Below are positions 37,736 to 47,156 of a DNA stretch of 64,000 bases, piece by piece. The position numbers and the translations under genes are program-made. The DNA lies in contig CAKVCL010000006.1 of the NCBI GenBank assembly GCA_934725855.1, positions 1 through 64,000 on the forward strand, written 5' to 3'. Source of the DNA: an uncultured Cellulosilyticum sp. Its GTDB lineage: Bacteria > Bacillota > Clostridia > Lachnospirales > Cellulosilyticaceae. Numbering within the stretch: the stretch's first letter is position 1; every line of letters begins with the position of its first letter. The notes under the pieces are model-generated. The model made no database searches. It saw only the letters and a list, made by a program, of their open reading frames with translations, and was not told where the DNA came from.

Positions 37736-39721
37736 TTATTTGGTTAAGTAAGCTTTTTTAAGTTCAATTAACTGGTCACGAAGCTGGGCTGCTTTTTCAA
37801 AGTTTAATTCGGTAGCGGCTTTCTTCATATCCTTTTCAACTTGCTTCATCAGCTTTTCTAATTCTTCTCTGCTCATAGATTCAGGGTCTTTTTGGGCTAA
37901 CAAGCCTTTTTCCTCTTGTACCCCTTTAGTTGCTACAATGAGTTCACGAATCTTCTTTTTAATGGTTTGTGGCACAATACCATGTGCCTCATTGTATGCT
38001 TCTTGAATCTGTCTTCTTCTAGCTGTTTCTGAAATGGCAGCTTGCATAGAACGTGTCACTGAATCAGCATACATAATGACACGTCCTTCGGCATTACGAG
38101 CAGCACGTCCTATGGTTTGAATCAGAGAGGTTTCCGAACGTAAAAAGCCTTCTTTATCTGCATCCAAAATCGCAATTAAATTAACCTCTGGAATATCCAG
38201 TCCTTCTCTTAATAAGTTAATGCCAACCAAGACATCAAATACATCCATACGTAAATCTCTAATAATTTCAATACGCTCCAATGTATCAATATCGGAATGC
38301 AAATACTTTATGCGAATGCCGACCTCTTGCATATAAGTCGTTAAATCTTCTGCCATACGCTTCGTCAAAGTGGTAATCATTACTTTACCTTTATGGGCAA
38401 CTACCTTTTGAATTTCTCCCAATAAATCATCAATTTGTCCTTTAACAGGTCTAATATCAATGAGTGGGTCTAATAAGCCAGTTGGCCTAATCAGCTGCTC
38501 TGCTACACATTTAGAATGTTCTAACTCATAAGATGCTGGGGTCGCAGATACAAATAAAATCTGATGAATCTTTTTTTCAAATTCTTCAAATTTTAAAGGT
38601 CTATTATCGAGTGCAGAAGGTAGCCTAAATCCATAATCGACTAAAACTGTTTTACGTGCACGGTCTCCATTATACATGGCTCGTACTTGTGGGATGGTCA
38701 TATGTGACTCATCTACAATCATTAAATAATCATCTGGGAAATAATCCAGTAAAGTAAATGGAGTTTCCCCTTCTTCTCTTCCTGATAAATGTCTGGAATA
38801 GTTTTCTACCCCTGAACAATAGCCCATTTCTCTTAACATTTCTATATCAAAATGCGTACGTTGAGAAAGGCGTTGCATCTCTAATAGTTTATCTTCTTTT
38901 TTAAGCTCTTCTAACCTTTCGGCAAGCTCTTCTTCAATACGAGCAATTGCCTTTTCCATTTTTTCACTTGAAATGGTATAAAATGACGCTGGGAAAATCA
39001 CCACATGTTCTCTGTATCCTAAAACGGCTCCTGTTAGCGCATCAATTTCAGCAATCCGTTCAATCTCGTCTCCAAAAAACTCCACACGTATCGCCTTTTC
39101 TGATTGACTGGCTGGAATAATCTCTACGGTATCGCCACGTACTCTAAAGGTTGATCTTTGAAAATCCGTATCATTTCTAGTAAATTGGATATGTACTAAT
39201 CTTCTCAGTACATCATCTCGGTCCATCTCCATGCCCACTCGTATGGACAACACTTGCTCTGAATAATCTACTGGGTCGCCTAACCCATAAATACAAGACA
39301 CGCTGGCAATGATAATGACATCTTCTCGCTCACATAATGCAGCAGTAGCGGAGTGACGCAATTTATCGATTTCTTCATTAATACTAGAGTCTTTTTCGAT
39401 ATACGTATCACTTTGTGGGACATAAGCTTCTGGCTGATAGTAGTCATAATAAGACACAAAATATTCCACTGCATTATTAGGGAAGAACTCTTTAAACTCA
39501 CTATACAGCTGAGCAGCTAATGTTTTATTATGCGCTAAAATCAAGGTAGGCTTTTGAACTTTTTCAATAATGTTTGCCATTGTAAAAGTTTTTCCTGATC
39601 CCGTTACCCCGAGCAAGGTTTGATAGCGATTGCCTGCTTCAATGCTCTCTACCAGCTGCTCAATCGCTTGAGGTTGGTCGCCTGTCGGCTTAAACTCCGA
39701 AACAATTTCAAAACGACTCAT
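37736..39721 (-). CDS. uvrB: UvrB excinuclease subunit
   Basis: DNA-loading helicase-like subunit of nucleotide excision repair, 661 residues. Walker [11 protein letters not shown] lies near residue 39. The beta-hairpin region [21 protein letters not shown], the DESH motif II, and QTIGRAARN motif VI are intact. A C-terminal UVR motif ([18 protein letters not shown]) binds UvrC. AAAGGAG stands before the ATG. I see no LexA box in the 70 bases upstream, in contrast to uvrA, and no convincing promoter. Readthrough from the ZIP gene is possible across the hairpin at 39790-39823. Confidence 0.97.
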   Translation of the reverse strand: MSRFEIVSEFKPTGDQPQAIEQLVESIEAGNRYQTLLGVTGSGKTFTMANIIEKVQKPTLILAHNKTLAAQLYSEFKEFFPNNAVEYFVSYYDYYQPEAYVPQSDTYIEKDSSINEEIDKLRHSATAALCEREDVIIIASVSCIYGLGDPVDYSEQVLSIRVGMEMDRDDVLRRLVHIQFTRNDTDFQRSTFRVRGDTVEIIPASQSEKAIRVEFFGDEIERIAEIDALTGAVLGYREHVVIFPASFYTISSEKMEKAIARIEEELAERLEELKKEDKLLEMQRLSQRTHFDIEMLREMGYCSGVENYSRHLSGREEGETPFTLLDYFPDDYLMIVDESHMTIPQVRAMYNGDRARKTVLVDYGFRLPSALDNRPLKFEEFEKKIHQILFVSATPASYELEHSKCVAEQLIRPTGLLDPLIDIRPVKGQIDDLLGEIQKVVAHKGKVMITTLTKRMAEDLTTYMQEVGIRIKYLHSDIDTLERIEIIRDLRMDVFDVLVGINLLREGLDIPEVNLIAILDADKEGFLRSETSLIQTIGRAARNAEGRVIMYADSVTRSMQAAISETARRRQIQEAYNEAHGIVPQTIKKKIRELIVATKGVQEEKGLLAQKDPESMSREELEKLMKQVEKDMKKAATELNFEKAAQLRDQLIELKKAYLTK

Positions 39722-39789
39722 TTTTCTTTTCTCCTTTGTTTCCTTATTTTACTTTTATTCATCTTGCCACATCTCTCCTTAAAAGTAAA

Positions 39790-39823
39790 GGGACTATAAA
39801 AGTTTTTGAGCTTCTATAGTCCC
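39790..39823 (-). terminator. Hairpin terminator after the ZIP gene
   Basis: GGGACTATA (39790-39798) pairs with TATAGTCCC (39815-39823), and an AAG/CTT pair extends it. The minus-strand side is followed by a broken T run only, so some readthrough into uvrB is likely. Confidence 0.65.
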
Positions 39824-39839
39824 TGTTTTTATCCAATGA

Positions 39840-40571
39840 TTAATGCTTTAATAACAATATGCCTCCCATTAATCCCACAATGGTTGCAATCGTTGTCCAT
39901 CGTCCATTCCATATCTTTCTGGACTCTGGCATCAATTCTCCACATACAATATACAAAATAATCCCACCTGCTACACCTAATCCCGTGCAGATCAAGTTCT
40001 CACTCAGTCCACTTAGCAAATACCCTAGCATAGCACCTGTTCCCATCATGATTCCCAAACCAATAGCCATCAGTGCAAGTAAACTTAAAGGCGTCTGTAC
40101 CTTTTTAAAAGGAATCGCCAGTGCAATACCTTCCGGTATGCTATGTAAAGCCAAGATGATCGTAAGGCGCATAATAGAGGCTAAATCCGTATGTGCAAGT
40201 GTTCCCAATGCAAACCCTTCAGGTACATTGTGTATAGCAATCCCTAATGCCAAAACAAGTCCTGCTTTATCAATATTTCTTTGAAGTGACTGACATTTTT
40301 TCTCTAAGTCCTCTGCAAGATCATCTAAGCAAATGCCTAATAAAGTGCCAATCGCAATTCCACAAAACACTAAATCCATTCTACCCTTTTCAAGTGCTTC
40401 TGGTAACACATCAAAGCAAATCATCGCCAACATGAGTCCGGAAGTTGCCCCATAAAGCATCCCCATGATTTTACCTTCTTTAAGGGTTAGCCCATATAAA
40501 AGGCATATGCCCATCAATAGCCCACTTCCTTCTGCAATCAGTCCCATTAAGCCTGCATTTATAACGCTCAT
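39840..40571 (-). CDS. ZIP family metal transporter
   Basis: Predicted divalent-metal importer (zinc, perhaps iron or manganese) of 243 residues with about eight membrane helices. The metal-binding helices show HNVPEGFALG and HSIPEGIALAIP, the ZIP signature. I start at the ATG 40571, as GGGAGGG lies just upstream; the frame to 40604 runs through that site. It lies 85 bp after the MATE gene on the same strand. Function is assigned at family level only. Confidence 0.9.
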   Translation of the reverse strand: MSVINAGLMGLIAEGSGLLMGICLLYGLTLKEGKIMGMLYGATSGLMLAMICFDVLPEALEKGRMDLVFCGIAIGTLLGICLDDLAEDLEKKCQSLQRNIDKAGLVLALGIAIHNVPEGFALGTLAHTDLASIMRLTIILALHSIPEGIALAIPFKKVQTPLSLLALMAIGLGIMMGTGAMLGYLLSGLSENLICTGLGVAGGIILYIVCGELMPESRKIWNGRWTTIATIVGLMGGILLLKH

Positions 40572-40656
40572 CCTTTTCCCTCCCTTATTACAATGTATGG
40601 ACAAACGTCATAAAATATGCGGTTTTTATCACTCATTGCCTGCCATGATATATTTC

Positions 40657-42018
40657 CTAGGCAATATCTTCTTCTCTAATGGCTTTTCCTTTCCATTTGC
40701 CACCTATATATCGGATAATACATACTATAGCTGTTGTGACCCATGTGATGCCTGTTGTGACCCATATTCCCCAGTAACCTAGAGATGGAATTCTAGTAAA
40801 AATTTGTGAATAGACAATACGACAAGCTACTTCTGTAAGTCCATTAATGAGTGCAAAGCCTGTATCACCTGCTCCATTTAAAATTCCCCTAGGAACATAT
40901 ATCATTCCTAAGCCAAAATAGCACAAGCTAGTGATCCTCAGTGCTTTAGTACCCATATCAATAACCTCTGTCTCTTTAACAAATGCACCCACAATCTGCC
41001 TTCCAAATACATAAGCAATCGGAATCATGACTAAACTAAAAATCAGAGCCATCAGTGTTGCCCTTCTAAAGCCCATTTTAACACGTTCTGTTTTTCGCGC
41101 CCCTATATTCTGTCCTGAATAAGTCGTCAATGCCATTGACAGTGAGCCATAAGGTTGTTGTACAATCTGCTCTATTCTTGAAATAATCGTATTAGCTGCC
41201 ATAACTGTTTCACCAAAGCTATTCACCACGCCTTGTAATACCATGCAAGATATCGCAATCATTGAATTTTGTAAGGCAACAGGCACCCCTAACTTAAAAG
41301 AACGTATAATAATTTTTTTATTAGGCTTAAGTTGCTTTCTAGTTAAATGAAAATATGGAACCTTTTTATACGCATAAATAATACATGTAAAGGCTGAAAC
41401 AGCTTGTGAAATAATGGTTGCAAATGCTACTCCAAATACACCCCATCCTAAACAAAGTACAAAAATCAAATCTAATACCACATTGACCACACTAGATAAA
41501 ATCAAAAAGTATAAAGGAGTCTTAGAATCTCCTAATGCACGCAAAATAGTCGCTACGCCATTATAAAACGCAATACAGATAATCCCTGCACAAGTTGTTC
41601 TCATATAAATAATGGAATTGCCTATAATAGTGTCAGGTGTTGAAAGCAGTCTTAGAATTTGAGGACAAAAAACAATGCCTAATAAACTCACTACACTTGC
41701 TGCCATCAAAAGAACATAAATTGAATTGGCAATCGTCATGCGCACGTTTTCTTCATCACCCGCCCCAAAATATTGTGAAACAATGATGCCGATTCCAATT
41801 GCTAATCCTGAGCTTAATGAAAAAAATAAAAAATTAATGGAGCCACATGTGCCTACTGAAGCGAGTGCATTGGCGCCCACAAAATTTCCTACCACCAATG
41901 AATCCACCATATTATAGAGTTGTTGAAATAAATTTCCTATTAATAAAGGTAACGCAAATTTAAGAATATGACTGGTAGGATTACCTACAGTCATATCTGT
42001 AATGTTTCTTTCTTTCAT
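40657..42018 (-). CDS. MATE family efflux transporter
   Basis: Predicted cation-coupled drug or metabolite exporter of 453 residues with twelve membrane helices. The N-terminal helix (HILKFALPLLIGNLFQQLYNMVDSLVVGNFVG) and the mirrored second half beginning near residue 230 (SFKLGVPVALQNSM) are typical of the NorM/DinF-like branch common in Clostridia. The start is the ATG at 42018, with AGGAG 9 bases upstream, inside a longer open frame to 42039. Substrate unknown. Confidence 0.92.
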   Translation of the reverse strand: MKERNITDMTVGNPTSHILKFALPLLIGNLFQQLYNMVDSLVVGNFVGANALASVGTCGSINFLFFSLSSGLAIGIGIIVSQYFGAGDEENVRMTIANSIYVLLMAASVVSLLGIVFCPQILRLLSTPDTIIGNSIIYMRTTCAGIICIAFYNGVATILRALGDSKTPLYFLILSSVVNVVLDLIFVLCLGWGVFGVAFATIISQAVSAFTCIIYAYKKVPYFHLTRKQLKPNKKIIIRSFKLGVPVALQNSMIAISCMVLQGVVNSFGETVMAANTIISRIEQIVQQPYGSLSMALTTYSGQNIGARKTERVKMGFRRATLMALIFSLVMIPIAYVFGRQIVGAFVKETEVIDMGTKALRITSLCYFGLGMIYVPRGILNGAGDTGFALINGLTEVACRIVYSQIFTRIPSLGYWGIWVTTGITWVTTAIVCIIRYIGGKWKGKAIREEDIA

Positions 42019-42230
42019 CACTTTTTTCTCCTTCTTCATCCTGTACGATTTTTTGTTTTCTATGAATGTCTATAAATTGCCTTTACTTAGTGCGTTTCTT
42101 ATATCATAGAACATTCTTAAGAAAAGATACATTGACTAAATCATCCATTTCACCTAGGGATTGTATCTGATATTGTTTTTGACATCTTTTTTAATCATCA
42201 CTTTCTTTTTTCTCTATGCTCTACATCAAA

Positions 42231-42268
42231 AAAGATTGCTTCACCCTATTAATTAGCAAAGCAATCTT
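42231..42268 (-). terminator. Hairpin terminator after prfA
   Basis: AAGATTGCTT (42232-42241) pairs with AAGCAATCTT (42259-42268). On the minus strand a T run follows. It ends the DUF1385-prmC-prfA unit 12 bases beyond the prfA stop. Confidence 0.85.
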
Positions 42269-42279
42269 CCATTTCTTAT

Positions 42280-43353
42280 TTATTCATTTGTTACCACTTT
42301 AAGTTTTTCAGTTTGATCATAAGTTGTTAAAGCCGAAATCACTTCTTCTAAATCACCATCTAAAATTTGTTGAAGTTTATGAAGGGTTAGTCCAATACGG
42401 TGATCCGTTACACGCCCTTGTGGGAAGTTATAAGTTCTAATACGTTCGCTACGGTCACCAGTTCCTACTAGGCTTTTCTTTTCAGCTGCCATTTCAGCAT
42501 GGGCTTTGGCTTGTTCTAAGTCATAAAGTCTTGTACGAAGAATTTTTAAAGCTTTCTCTTTATTTTTAAGCTGTGATTTTTCATCTTGACAATACACCAT
42601 AAGTCCTGTAGGAATATGAAGCGCACGTACAGCAGAGTCGGTTGTATTGACACATTGTCCACCGTTTCCTGATGCTCTACAGACGTCAATACGCACATCA
42701 TTCATATCTAATTGTACATCTAACTCTTCTGCTTCTGGCATAACGGCTACCGTTACGGTAGAGGTATGGATACGTCCACCTGACTCGGTTGCAGGAATAC
42801 GTTGTACACGATGTACACCACTTTCATATTTTAATTTCGAATAAGCGCCTTGTCCTTTAACCATAAAAATAACTTCTTTGAATCCACCAATTCCATTTTC
42901 ATTTAATGACATAAGCTCAGTTTTCCATCTATTGGCTTCTGCATAGTAGCAATACATGCGATAAAGTTCTGCTGCAAATAGTGCCGCTTCATCACCACCA
43001 GCACCTCCACGAATTTCCATAATCACGTTTTTCTCATCATTAGGGTCTTTTGGTAAAAGTAAAAGCTTGAGTTCATTTTGTAAGGGTTCTACACGTTTTT
43101 TATTTTCAGCAAGTTCTTCTTTTACAAGTTCACGAAAATCCTCATCTAAGTTATCTTCTAACATGGCTAGTGCATCATCAATCGCTTCAAGTGTTCCTTT
43201 ATATTCTTGATATTTTTCAACGATATCTTTTAACTCACTATGCTCTTTCATTAACCTTTGCCATCTTTCTTGATCTGCAATGATTTCAGGCTGGCTAATT
43301 TGGTCATTGATAATATTAAATTTTTCAACTAACTCTTCTAATTGATCAAACAT
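42280..43353 (-). CDS. prfA: Peptide chain release factor 1
   Basis: Class I release factor of 357 residues that reads UAA and UAG and triggers peptidyl-tRNA hydrolysis. The codon-recognition tripeptide PAT is in RIPATESGG, and the catalytic GGQ is in [13 protein letters not shown]. The residue after GGQ is Cys, where Escherichia and Bacillus have His. RALHIPTG replaces the usual R(L/I)THxPTG. GAGGTG precedes the ATG. prmC, whose product methylates the GGQ glutamine, lies 35 bp upstream in the same unit. Confidence 0.96.
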   Translation of the reverse strand: MFDQLEELVEKFNIINDQISQPEIIADQERWQRLMKEHSELKDIVEKYQEYKGTLEAIDDALAMLEDNLDEDFRELVKEELAENKKRVEPLQNELKLLLLPKDPNDEKNVIMEIRGGAGGDEAALFAAELYRMYCYYAEANRWKTELMSLNENGIGGFKEVIFMVKGQGAYSKLKYESGVHRVQRIPATESGGRIHTSTVTVAVMPEAEELDVQLDMNDVRIDVCRASGNGGQCVNTTDSAVRALHIPTGLMVYCQDEKSQLKNKEKALKILRTRLYDLEQAKAHAEMAAEKKSLVGTGDRSERIRTYNFPQGRVTDHRIGLTLHKLQQILDGDLEEVISALTTYDQTEKLKVVTNE

Positions 43354-43388
43354 AGTACACCTCTTTTATCTATTCATTTTTTCTAATT

Positions 43389-44258
43389 CTATTTTCTAGC
43401 TATCACAACACGATCTTGCCCTGCAAGATCCTTATAACAAACTCTATCCGTATAGCCTTCATTTTTTAATAATTCCATAACTGCTTGCCCCTGATCATAA
43501 CCAATCTCATAAGCGAGCAGACCATTGGTTTTCAAATAGTCTTTGGCTACTTTGGAAATCTGTCTATAAAAATACAAACCATCCCCATGGTCTGTTAAGG
43601 CCAAATGCGGTTCATGATCTTTTACCTCTGTCATTAAGGTTTCCATATCTTTTTTTGCAATATAAGGGGGATTGGAAACAATAAAATCTACCGTTTCTCC
43701 ATGATATGCCTCTAATAAATCACTTTCTAATAGTTGCACACGATTTTGCAACTGATGAAGGCATACATTTTCCTGGGCTACTTTTAATGCCTCTTTAGAA
43801 ATATCCACAAGGGTCATCTTTAGATGGGGTAAATAATGCGCCAGTGAAATACCAATACATCCAGTGCCCGTTCCAATGTCAATTCCTGTTAAAGCTTCTT
43901 GATGATTTAGTCTATTTAATAACTCTTCAATCAGCGTTTCTGTATCTTGCCTTGGAATTAATACATGTTTATTTACTTTAAAGTTTAAGCCCATAAACTC
44001 TTGATTCCCCGTAATATGTTGCAGTGGAACCCCTGATTGTCTAATGGCAATATATTCACTATAAGCTTTACGCTCTTTATCAGGCATCACTTTTTGTCTT
44101 TCTAAAAGTAAGCGCGTTTCACTACACCCAAGCACATAAAGCATCAATAGCTTGGCATCTATCTGAACATCTGGTCTTTTACTTTCCTCTAACGCTGACT
44201 CTCCCCATTTCATAACTTCAAAAATGGTAGAACCTTGCTCATTATGCCATTGGCTCAT
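43389..44258 (-). CDS. prmC: Release factor glutamine methyltransferase PrmC
   Basis: SAM-dependent methyltransferase of 289 residues that methylates the GGQ glutamine of release factors. A helical N-terminal domain is followed by the SAM-binding motif IDIGTGTGCIGISLA and the catalytic NPPY (FIVSNPPYIAK). It starts at the ATG 44258, with AAAGGAG 9 bases upstream, and overlaps the end of the DUF1385 gene by 17 bases. This implies translational coupling. prfA follows. Confidence 0.95.
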   Translation of the reverse strand: MSQWHNEQGSTIFEVMKWGESALEESKRPDVQIDAKLLMLYVLGCSETRLLLERQKVMPDKERKAYSEYIAIRQSGVPLQHITGNQEFMGLNFKVNKHVLIPRQDTETLIEELLNRLNHQEALTGIDIGTGTGCIGISLAHYLPHLKMTLVDISKEALKVAQENVCLHQLQNRVQLLESDLLEAYHGETVDFIVSNPPYIAKKDMETLMTEVKDHEPHLALTDHGDGLYFYRQISKVAKDYLKTNGLLAYEIGYDQGQAVMELLKNEGYTDRVCYKDLAGQDRVVIARK

Positions 44259-45168
44259 ATTCAAAAACTCCTTTAATGGATGCAATGGCTACTTCAATCT
44301 GTGCATCATCTGGTTCACAGGTGGTAAACTCTCTTTGCAGCCAAAAGCCCGGTTTACTTAAAAAGTTCGCCAGCTTATTTTCTGGCTTTAATCTTGCCCA
44401 ACGAATAAACTCATAGGATAATCCTGCAATAATTGGTAGCATGACAATGCGGATGACAATTCTTTGCCAAACAATTTCTGTAGAAAAAACACTGTAGACT
44501 AAAATACTGACAATCATCACCACAAATAAAAAACTCGTCCCACAACTTTTATGCAACCTTGTGCAGGTTCTCACATTTTCAACGGTTAATTCTTTGCCTA
44601 ATTCTAAGCAATTAATACTTTTATGTTCTGCACCATGATATTCGAAGGTGCGCTTAATATCTTTTACTTTCGTTACTAACTTCATGTAACTTAAAAATAA
44701 AATAATACGAATACATCCTTCTATAATGTTTTGTAAAAATAAAGGCACCTGCACCAGCTTACTGATTCCTGCACCAACAAGCATCGGAAGAATCATAAAT
44801 AGACCAATAGATAAAGCAAATGAAAAGACCATCACAAGTCCCATAATGATTTTCTCACCTGTATCACCTAATTTTTCCATGAGCCACTTTTCAAATTTTC
44901 CTGGCTCTTCGACTACTTCTTCTTCCCCATATAATTCAGCTGAAAAATTAAGGGCCTTAATGCCTAAAACAAGAGACTCTACAAATACAAGCATCCCTCT
45001 AAATAAAGGCAACTTAAAAAGCTTAATACGCTCTGCAATGCTTTTGCATGCTTTTGTTTCAGTCACAATGGTGCCATCTGCTTTTCGAACAGAAACCGCA
45101 TAGTGACTTTTGCCTTTCATCATAACCCCTTCAAGTACTGCTTGACCACCAATATTAACGTTTGCCAT
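44242..45168 (-). CDS. DUF1385 (YqhQ-like) membrane protein
   Basis: A 308-residue integral membrane protein of the YqhQ/DUF1385 family. The N-terminal NIGGQAVLEGVMMKG is the family hallmark. Hydrophobic segments lie near residues 108-150, 210-230 and 235-255, with a conserved RTFEYHGAEHKSINCLE and RTCTRLHKSCGTSF between them. The molecular function is unknown. In Clostridia it is regularly placed before prmC and prfA, as here. GGAGGTAGG precedes the ATG. A terminator separates it from rpmE upstream. Confidence 0.9.
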   Translation of the reverse strand: MANVNIGGQAVLEGVMMKGKSHYAVSVRKADGTIVTETKACKSIAERIKLFKLPLFRGMLVFVESLVLGIKALNFSAELYGEEEVVEEPGKFEKWLMEKLGDTGEKIIMGLVMVFSFALSIGLFMILPMLVGAGISKLVQVPLFLQNIIEGCIRIILFLSYMKLVTKVKDIKRTFEYHGAEHKSINCLELGKELTVENVRTCTRLHKSCGTSFLFVVMIVSILVYSVFSTEIVWQRIVIRIVMLPIIAGLSYEFIRWARLKPENKLANFLSKPGFWLQREFTTCEPDDAQIEVAIASIKGVFEYEPMA

Positions 45169-45229
45169 AGCCTACCTCCTACCTTTAAAGCAAATCAGCT
45201 TTCTTACCCATCCATCGCACACAGAAAAA

Positions 45230-45253
45230 GGGTTGAGACCATCCTCTCAACCC
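45230..45253 (-). terminator. Hairpin terminator after rpmE
   Basis: GGGTTGAGA (45230-45238) pairs with TCTCAACCC (45245-45253), with a TTTT run on the minus-strand side. It lies 14 bases after the rpmE stop. Confidence 0.85.
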
Positions 45254-45266
45254 CTTCCAACGGATA

Positions 45267-45467
45267 TTACATTCCAAATTTTTTGTTGAATTTATCAATT
45301 CTACCTTTAGCTGATGCTGCTCTTTGTTTACCTGTATAAAAAGGATGACATTTTGAACAAACTTCTACGTTGATAGATTCTTTTGTTGAACGAGTTTCAA
45401 TAACTGTTCCACATCCGTTACATACAACTGTAACTGCTTCGTATTTTGGTTGGATATCGTTTTTCAC
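45267..45467 (-). CDS. rpmE: Ribosomal protein L31 (zinc-binding type)
   Basis: Large-subunit ribosomal protein of 66 residues, if the GTG at 45467 is used. That start gives the usual KNDIQPKY N-terminus and has GAGGTG upstream; the ATG at 45485 has no good site and adds six residues. Zinc ligands are in CNGCG and CSKCH, so this is the zinc-containing (C+) paralogue. It follows rho on the same strand, a common Clostridial order. Confidence 0.93.
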   Translation of the reverse strand: MKNDIQPKYEAVTVVCNGCGTVIETRSTKESINVEVCSKCHPFYTGKQRAASAKGRIDKFNKKFGM

Positions 45468-45593
45468 CTGATTCACCTCTTTCATAACCCTGTTCTATAT
45501 TAATTTTAACTCTAGCAAATTTGTGACAACGATTGTATTATAGCAGACTTACATTGTCTTTGCAAGTAGTTACCCTGTTAATTATAAGAAAAA

Positions 45594-46988
45594 CTACATG
45601 TTTCTCTTCATTTTATCTACAAATTCTGCATTGCTTTTTGCTTTTACCATAGATTGAAGCATACCTTCCATCACCTCAGAACTATGATTGCGACTTAAAT
45701 CTTTGCGAATGTTATAAGCAACACTCATTTCTTCAGCCGTAAGTAGTAAGTCATCACGTCTTGTCCCAGATTTATAAATGTCAATAGCTGGGAAAATGCG
45801 TCTTTCAGATAAAGAACGGTCTAGAACTAATTCCATATTTCCTGTTCCTTTAAACTCTTCAAAAATGACATCATCCATTTTACTTCCTGTTTCTACAAGA
45901 GCGGTTCCAAGAATGGTTAAACTTCCTCCATTCTCAATCTTTCTAGCTGCCCCAAAGAATTTCTTTGGCATATGAAGCGCTGCTGGATCAAGGCCTCCTG
46001 AAAGTGTACGTCCACTTGGTGGAATCGTTAAATTGTAGGCACGTGCCATTCTAGTGATACTGTCTAACAAAATGACTAGATCCTTATTTTGCTCAACCAT
46101 ACGCTTAGCACGTTCTAACACCATTTCAACCACTTGTTTATGGTGTTCTGGCGGTTCATCAAAGGTTGATGCAATCACTGTCACATCTTTTCCTTGAATG
46201 GAGCGACGAATATCAGTCACTTCCTCAGGTCTTTCATCAATAAGCACCACAATCAGTGAAACATCCGGATGATTATGTGTAATCGCATTAGCTATTTGTT
46301 TTAATAAAACAGTCTTTCCCGCTTTTGGTGGTGCCACAATAAGACCTCTTTGCCCTTTTCCAATAGGTGCCATTAAATCAATAATACGTGTGGATAAGAC
46401 ATCACTTGTCGTTTCTAGATTTAATCTTTCTTTAGGAAATACTGGGGTTAAAGATTCAAAATTAGGTCTAATTTTTGCTCTTTCAGGTCTATCCCCATTC
46501 ACTTTATGCACAAATAAAAGCGCTCCTGCTTTCTCTCCTTCTTTAGGTTTACGAATATCTCCCTCTATCCAATCCCCTGTTTTTAAGTTAAATCGTCTGA
46601 TTTGAGAGATGGAAACATAGATATCATTTTCTCCACGCATAAAGTTCTGAGCTCTTAAAAACCCATAACCATCCGCCATAATTTCTAGAATCCCTGCGCC
46701 TCTTTCACGATCCATTCTGCTTACTTCTTCAGTTCGTTCTTGTCCTTCACTATTCATTTCAGTAGTAAATTCTTTTCCTTCACTACTTTTTTCTTCTAAT
46801 TCACTATTTATTTCTACTTCAACCCGATTATCAAAATCATCATTTTCTTCTTTCATTTGATTGGAGTTATTGGTGCTATTTAAAGCTTCAATCAGTTCAC
46901 TTTTTCGCATTTTATTGATGTTTTTTATTCCAAAAGTCTTAGCTGTCTCCTTAAGTTGGACTAGCGTCATGCTTTCCCAATCATTCAT
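45594..46988 (-). CDS. rho: Transcription termination factor Rho
   Basis: Hexameric RNA helicase that ends transcription, 464 residues. An N-terminal Rho_N helical domain ([15 protein letters not shown]) is followed by an acidic, low-complexity insert at about residues 45-95. The cold-shock-like RNA-binding domain follows ([14 protein letters not shown]). The ATPase shows VAPPKAGKT, then [11 protein letters not shown] and the R-loop/Q-loop region. AAAGGAG lies 9 bases before the ATG. L31 follows 126 bp downstream. Confidence 0.96.
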   Translation of the reverse strand: MNDWESMTLVQLKETAKTFGIKNINKMRKSELIEALNSTNNSNQMKEENDDFDNRVEVEINSELEEKSSEGKEFTTEMNSEGQERTEEVSRMDRERGAGILEIMADGYGFLRAQNFMRGENDIYVSISQIRRFNLKTGDWIEGDIRKPKEGEKAGALLFVHKVNGDRPERAKIRPNFESLTPVFPKERLNLETTSDVLSTRIIDLMAPIGKGQRGLIVAPPKAGKTVLLKQIANAITHNHPDVSLIVVLIDERPEEVTDIRRSIQGKDVTVIASTFDEPPEHHKQVVEMVLERAKRMVEQNKDLVILLDSITRMARAYNLTIPPSGRTLSGGLDPAALHMPKKFFGAARKIENGGSLTILGTALVETGSKMDDVIFEEFKGTGNMELVLDRSLSERRIFPAIDIYKSGTRRDDLLLTAEEMSVAYNIRKDLSRNHSSEVMEGMLQSMVKAKSNAEFVDKMKRNM

Positions 46989-47026
46989 TAATAATAACTC
47001 CTTTAGATTTATTTAATAATAAAGAA

Positions 47027-47056
47027 AAATAACAAGGAATAATCCCTTGTTATTTG
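47027..47056 (-). terminator. Hairpin terminator after the EAL gene
   Basis: AAATAACAAGG pairs with CCTTGTTATTT across a short loop, with T-rich sequence on the minus strand. It lies about 100 bases beyond the EAL gene stop at 47157. Confidence 0.8.
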
Positions 47057-47156
47057 TATAAACATTTAGTCATATTTCCTATATCTTCAATTATTCTAGC
47101 ATATTACTGGATGATATTTCAAGTCACTCTTCCACAAAAAGTACATGACGCTCTAT

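Noticed and set aside
39755..39772. Five-codon leader frame (ATG TGG CAA GAT GAA TAA) before uvrB
   Set aside because: The Shine-Dalgarno-like AAGGAG is only 2 bases from the ATG, and no attenuator structure follows.
45467..45485. Longer L31 starting at ATG 45485
   Set aside because: The ATG overlaps the ribosome site used by the GTG at 45467, and the extra residues do not fit the L31 N-terminus.
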